From Variovorax boronicumulans (GTDB lineage Bacteria; Pseudomonadota; Gammaproteobacteria; Burkholderiales; Burkholderiaceae_C), in contig NZ_JAAAFX010000004.1 of the NCBI RefSeq assembly GCF_019352895.1, positions 1,511,286-1,575,285 of the forward strand: a DNA stretch of 64,000 nt, given 5' to 3'. Of this stretch, positions 61,530 through 64,000 are shown piece by piece. Within the stretch, counting starts at the first letter, position 1; the number at the start of each line of letters is the position of its first letter. A program made the translations under genes and the position numbers. Under the pieces are notes generated by a model. That model was given only the letters and a program-made list of their open reading frames with translations, had not been told where the DNA came from and searched no databases.

Positions 61530-61649
61530 ACGCGCAAATGAACCTGCTGCGCACCCCGATCCCGCACCTGCGGTCCTCACCGCACGGGAGTGCGGCTCCG
61601 GTCCTCGATGCAGGCTCGGGGCGCTCGCGACGGTTCCTTCACGCGTTCA
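61527..61649. repeat. 123-base hairpin element, copy 2, between convergent genes
   Basis: The outer arms are TGAACGCG (61527-61534) and CGCGTTCA (61642-61649), extended to 12 pairs if two G-U pairs are allowed. The core matches copy 1 (12274-12396) in reverse orientation without gaps over 123 bases. A CCGCAC-GGGA-GTGCGG hairpin lies inside (61579-61594). The first TGA is the response regulator stop; the far end lies eight bases before the fliR stop. Confidence 0.85.
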
Positions 61650-61656
61650 GGCGGGC

Positions 61657-62427
61657 TTAGCGGCCGCCGGCAAACAACGAGATCATCCGCTCCATCAGCT
61701 GGAGCAAGGGCTGCTCCATCATCGGCAGCACCAGCGCGATGCCGGCCAGGCCGGTGGTCAGCGTGACCGGGAAACCGATGGCGTAGATGTTCATCTGCGG
61801 CGCCACGCGCGAGATCACGCCCAGCACCAGGTTCACGAACAGCAGCAGGCCGATCATCGGCAGCGCGATCCACAGCGCGCTCGCGAACAGGTCGGTGCCG
61901 AGTTCGTGCATGCGCAGCCGCGTGAGCGCATCGAAGACGCTGCCGCCCACCGGGAAGGTGTCGAAGCTCTTGACGATCGCCATCAGCACCGTGAGATGCC
62001 CGTTGATCGCGATGAACAGCAGCACCGCGATGTTGCCCAGGAAGCGCGACACCGCGCTGGTCTGCGCATTGCTCATCGGGTCGAAGAAGGCCGCGAAGTT
62101 CAGCCCCATCTGCAGGCCCACCAGTTCGCCCGCGAGCTCGACCGAGGCGAACACCAGCCGCACCGCGAAGCCGATGGTCATGCCGATGCCCACCTGCTGG
62201 ACCAGCGCGCCCAGGCCCGCGGTCGCATTGAGCGCCACCACCGGCTGCGTGGCCAGCGTGGCCTGCGCGCACAGCGCCACCATGAAGGCCAGGCCCACGC
62301 GCGCGCGCACCGGGAAGGCGCGCGAGTTGAAGATCGGCGCGGTGGTGAACACGCCCAGCACGCGCAGGAAGGGCCACAGCACCGGCGTGACCCAGGCCAT
62401 GAGCTGCGCTTCGGTAAAGGTCAGCAC
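61657..62427 (-). CDS. fliR: Flagellar export gate protein FliR
   Basis: This 256-residue inner-membrane protein has about six hydrophobic segments. Family marks are PLLRVLGVFTTAPIFNSRAFPVRARVGLAF-like residues near 18-48 and the C-terminal PLLQLMERMISLFAGGR. It forms the type III export gate with FliP and FliQ. It is the last gene of the fliNOPQR run and starts 22 bases after fliQ. Confidence 0.92.
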   Translation of the reverse strand: MLTFTEAQLMAWVTPVLWPFLRVLGVFTTAPIFNSRAFPVRARVGLAFMVALCAQATLATQPVVALNATAGLGALVQQVGIGMTIGFAVRLVFASVELAGELVGLQMGLNFAAFFDPMSNAQTSAVSRFLGNIAVLLFIAINGHLTVLMAIVKSFDTFPVGGSVFDALTRLRMHELGTDLFASALWIALPMIGLLLFVNLVLGVISRVAPQMNIYAIGFPVTLTTGLAGIALVLPMMEQPLLQLMERMISLFAGGR

Positions 62428-62449
62428 GCGAAGCTGTCGCAGCGCAGGG

Positions 62450-62719
62450 CTACAGCACCATCTGCGGGATGGACTCGATGGTGCGGCGGATGTAGTCGAC
62501 CAGCGTGCCCAGCATCCACGGCCCGGCGATGGCGAACACCACCACCGCCGCGATGAGCTTGGGCACGAAGGCCAGCGTGGCCTCGTTGATCTGCGTGATC
62601 GCCTGGAAGATGCTCACCACCAGGCCCACCGCGAGCACGGCCAGCAGCACCGGCATCGAGACCATCAACAGAATGACGAGCGCGTCGCGCCCCATCGTGA
62701 GAACCATCTCTGCATTCAT
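62450..62719 (-). CDS. fliQ: Flagellar export gate protein FliQ
   Basis: This 89-residue protein has two membrane helices and the FliQ motif SIFQAITQINEATLAFVPKL near 50-69. The length is typical. It follows fliP by 13 bases and belongs to the export gate. Confidence 0.94.
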   Translation of the reverse strand: MNAEMVLTMGRDALVILLMVSMPVLLAVLAVGLVVSIFQAITQINEATLAFVPKLIAAVVVFAIAGPWMLGTLVDYIRRTIESIPQMVL

Positions 62720-62732
62720 GGCGGCAGTCTCC

Positions 62733-63485
62733 TCAAATCGCGAAGCTGGCGGCCAGCGAGCCGATCAGCAGGTTCCAGCCGTCGGCCAGCACGAACAGCA
62801 TGAGCTTGAACGGCAGCGCCACCAGCACCGGTGACAGCATCATCATGCCCAGCGACATCAGCACGCTCGACACCACGATGTCGATCACCAGGAAGGGGAT
62901 GAAGATCATGAAGCCGATCTGGAAGGCCGACTTCAGTTCGCTGGTGGCGAAGGCCGGGATCAGCACGCGCATCGGCGCGGTCTCGGCCGTCACGTCGGCG
63001 GGCAGCCGGGCCAGCCGCGCGAACAGCGCGAAGTCCGACTGGCGCGTCTGCTTCAACATGAACTGGCGCATCGGCACCTCGGCCTTGGCCACCGCGGCCT
63101 CGAAGCCCAGCGTGTTCTCGGTGTAGGGCTTGTAGGCCTCGTTGTAGACGCGGTCGAGCGTCGGCCCCATGACGAACAGCGTGAGGAACAGCGACAGGCC
63201 GATCACCACCTGGTTGGGCGGTGCCGACTGCGTGCCCAGCGCCTGGCGCAGCAGCGACAGCACGATCACGATGCGCGTGAAGCCCGTCATCATCAGCAGG
63301 ATGGCCGGCAGGAAGGACAGCGCGGTGAAGAACAACAGCGTCTGCACCGGCACCGAGAAACTGGTGCCACCCGCGCCCTGGCCGATCAGCAGCGGCAGCT
63401 GGCCGCCCGCGGCCTCCTGCGCCTGCGCCGGCAGCGCGACGACGGCCAGCGCCAGCAGCGCGGCGCCCGGGAACCTACTGGACAT
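62733..63485 (-). CDS. fliP: Flagellar export gate protein FliP
   Basis: This 250-residue protein has a cleavable signal peptide (to about residue 22, ending LPAQAQ). Typical segments are LPAILLMMTGFTRIVIVLSLLRQALGTQSAPPNQVVIGLSLFLT near 59-102, and FMIFIPFLVIDIVVSSVLMSLGMMMLSPV near 190-218. ATG 63485 lies 11 bases inside the fliO gene end, so translation is coupled. Confidence 0.95.
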   Translation of the reverse strand: MSSRFPGAALLALAVVALPAQAQEAAGGQLPLLIGQGAGGTSFSVPVQTLLFFTALSFLPAILLMMTGFTRIVIVLSLLRQALGTQSAPPNQVVIGLSLFLTLFVMGPTLDRVYNEAYKPYTENTLGFEAAVAKAEVPMRQFMLKQTRQSDFALFARLARLPADVTAETAPMRVLIPAFATSELKSAFQIGFMIFIPFLVIDIVVSSVLMSLGMMMLSPVLVALPFKLMLFVLADGWNLLIGSLAASFAI

Positions 63486-63762
63486 TCGCCACCGCGCCTT
63501 TCGCGACCGGCAGCGCATGCAGGCAGGTGATGGACTGGCCCGTCACGCCCAGCACGAGCCAGGTGCGCGCATCCTCGGGCCCGACCTCGACCGTGACCAC
63601 GCGCTGCTGCGGCCCGACCGCGACCGCCGAGACCAGCTTCGAGGCCGTGCCCGATGGGCCGCCCTGCTGCAGGCCGCGGCGCTGCTGGTAGCGCTTGAGC
63701 AGGAACGGCATCGAGAGGATGGCCGCGACGAAAAGAACGACGGTGACGAGACTCTGTGTCAT
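63475..63762 (-). CDS. fliO: Flagellar biosynthesis protein FliO
   Basis: This 95-residue protein has one N-terminal membrane helix (about 5-20) followed by a basic segment, LLKRYQQRRG, and a small cytoplasmic FliO domain with VGPQQRVVTVEVG. FliO is an assembly factor for FliP. ATG 63762 is preferred; a TTG at 63780 would abut the fliN stop. The gene overlaps fliP by 11 bases. Confidence 0.85.
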   Translation of the reverse strand: MTQSLVTVVLFVAAILSMPFLLKRYQQRRGLQQGGPSGTASKLVSAVAVGPQQRVVTVEVGPEDARTWLVLGVTGQSITCLHALPVAKGAVANVQ

Positions 63763-63776
63763 GGACGCCTGTGCGA

Positions 63777-64000
63777 TCAAGCGCGGTGCACGCGGCGCAG
63801 CCGCTCCGACGGCGTGACGACGTCGGTCAGGCGGATGCCGAACTTGTTGTTGACCACCACCACCTCGCCCTGCGCGACCAGGTAGCCGTTGACCAGCACG
63901 TCCATGGGTTCGCCGGCCAGCGTGTCGAGCTCGACGATCGAGCCTTGGCCCAGTTGCAGCACGTGCTTGATCGACACCTTCTTGCGGCCCAGCTCCACGG
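63777..64000 (-). CDS. fliN: Flagellar motor switch protein FliN (5' end outside window)
   Basis: The last 74 codons of FliN are present: [38 protein letters not shown] and [25 protein letters not shown] residues are the SpoA domain that builds the switch C-ring. The gene enters from beyond base 64000. It begins the visible minus-strand run fliN-O-P-Q-R. Confidence 0.93.
   Translation of the reverse strand, partial: VELGRKKVSIKHVLQLGQGSIVELDTLAGEPMDVLVNGYLVAQGEVVVVNNKFGIRLTDVVTPSERLRRVHRA

Overview
The window is GC-rich, gene-dense DNA from a beta-proteobacterium, most likely a Comamonadaceae member close to Variovorax. The points in favour are the GC content, several Bug/TctC-type binding proteins, a DUF1840 gene, a fadD-liv-paaK-like transport cluster and an aerobic 2-aminobenzoyl-CoA cluster. 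The genus is inferred from gene content and not proven. About 58 protein genes and one tRNA are supported. No intergenic gap exceeds 300 bases; the largest, about 210-240 bases, lie between divergent genes. No insertion sequence, prophage, CRISPR array or replication origin was seen.

Region by region. 1-2661: a truncated gabT-like aminotransferase divergent from a MocR/GabR-type regulator. 2645-10792 (minus strand): an orphan type VI secretion island, vgrG - DUF4123 adaptor - four tandem lipoprotein genes (probable immunity) - Tle1-like phospholipase effector - PAAR tip. 10957-23232: an M20 deacylase, an AraC regulator, and a run of plus-strand genes encoding a dipeptide/oligopeptide-type ABC transporter, a NylB-like serine hydrolase, a GhrA-like reductase, an HSL-type esterase, a PaiB-like protein and a class II aldolase. 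23335-23410: tRNA-Gly(GCC). 23480-33777: a Crp/Fnr regulator with an SDR gene and a small unknown gene, divergent from an acyl-CoA ligase plus livGHMKF plus a PaaK-like ligase. 33799-41511: an SDR, a Bug protein, a large lipoprotein, a LuxR-type regulator and a quinohemoprotein alcohol dehydrogenase. 41650-44978: an AcoR-like regulator without an AAA+ domain, followed by acoA and acoB E1 subunits with no E2 or E3 beside them. 45009-49640: a peroxiredoxin-like protein, two LysR regulators, an SDR and a second Bug protein. 49748-51345: DUF1840 and cyclopropane fatty acid synthase. 51446-58336: a tightly coupled 2-aminobenzoate (anthranilate) CoA pathway operon. 58341-61529: a GlxA/AraC regulator, an HD-domain protein and a cytoplasmic two-component pair. 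61657-64000: the flagellar export genes fliR-Q-P-O-N on the minus strand.

How the genes work together. The T6SS island is a self-contained module: VgrG and PAAR form the spike, the DUF4123 protein loads the phospholipase, and the lipoproteins should protect the owner. The liv and dpp-type clusters each pair a transporter with enzymes that would act on the imported compound. The anthranilate operon contains its own MarR regulator and has a perfect inverted repeat over its promoter.

The most unusual non-coding signal is a pair of 123-base elements (12274-12396 and 61527-61649). They sit exactly at stop codons between convergent genes. Their terminal arms differ in sequence but keep pairing, which points to a selected hairpin. 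The shared leader sequence of the effector and immunity genes is the second signal most worth following.
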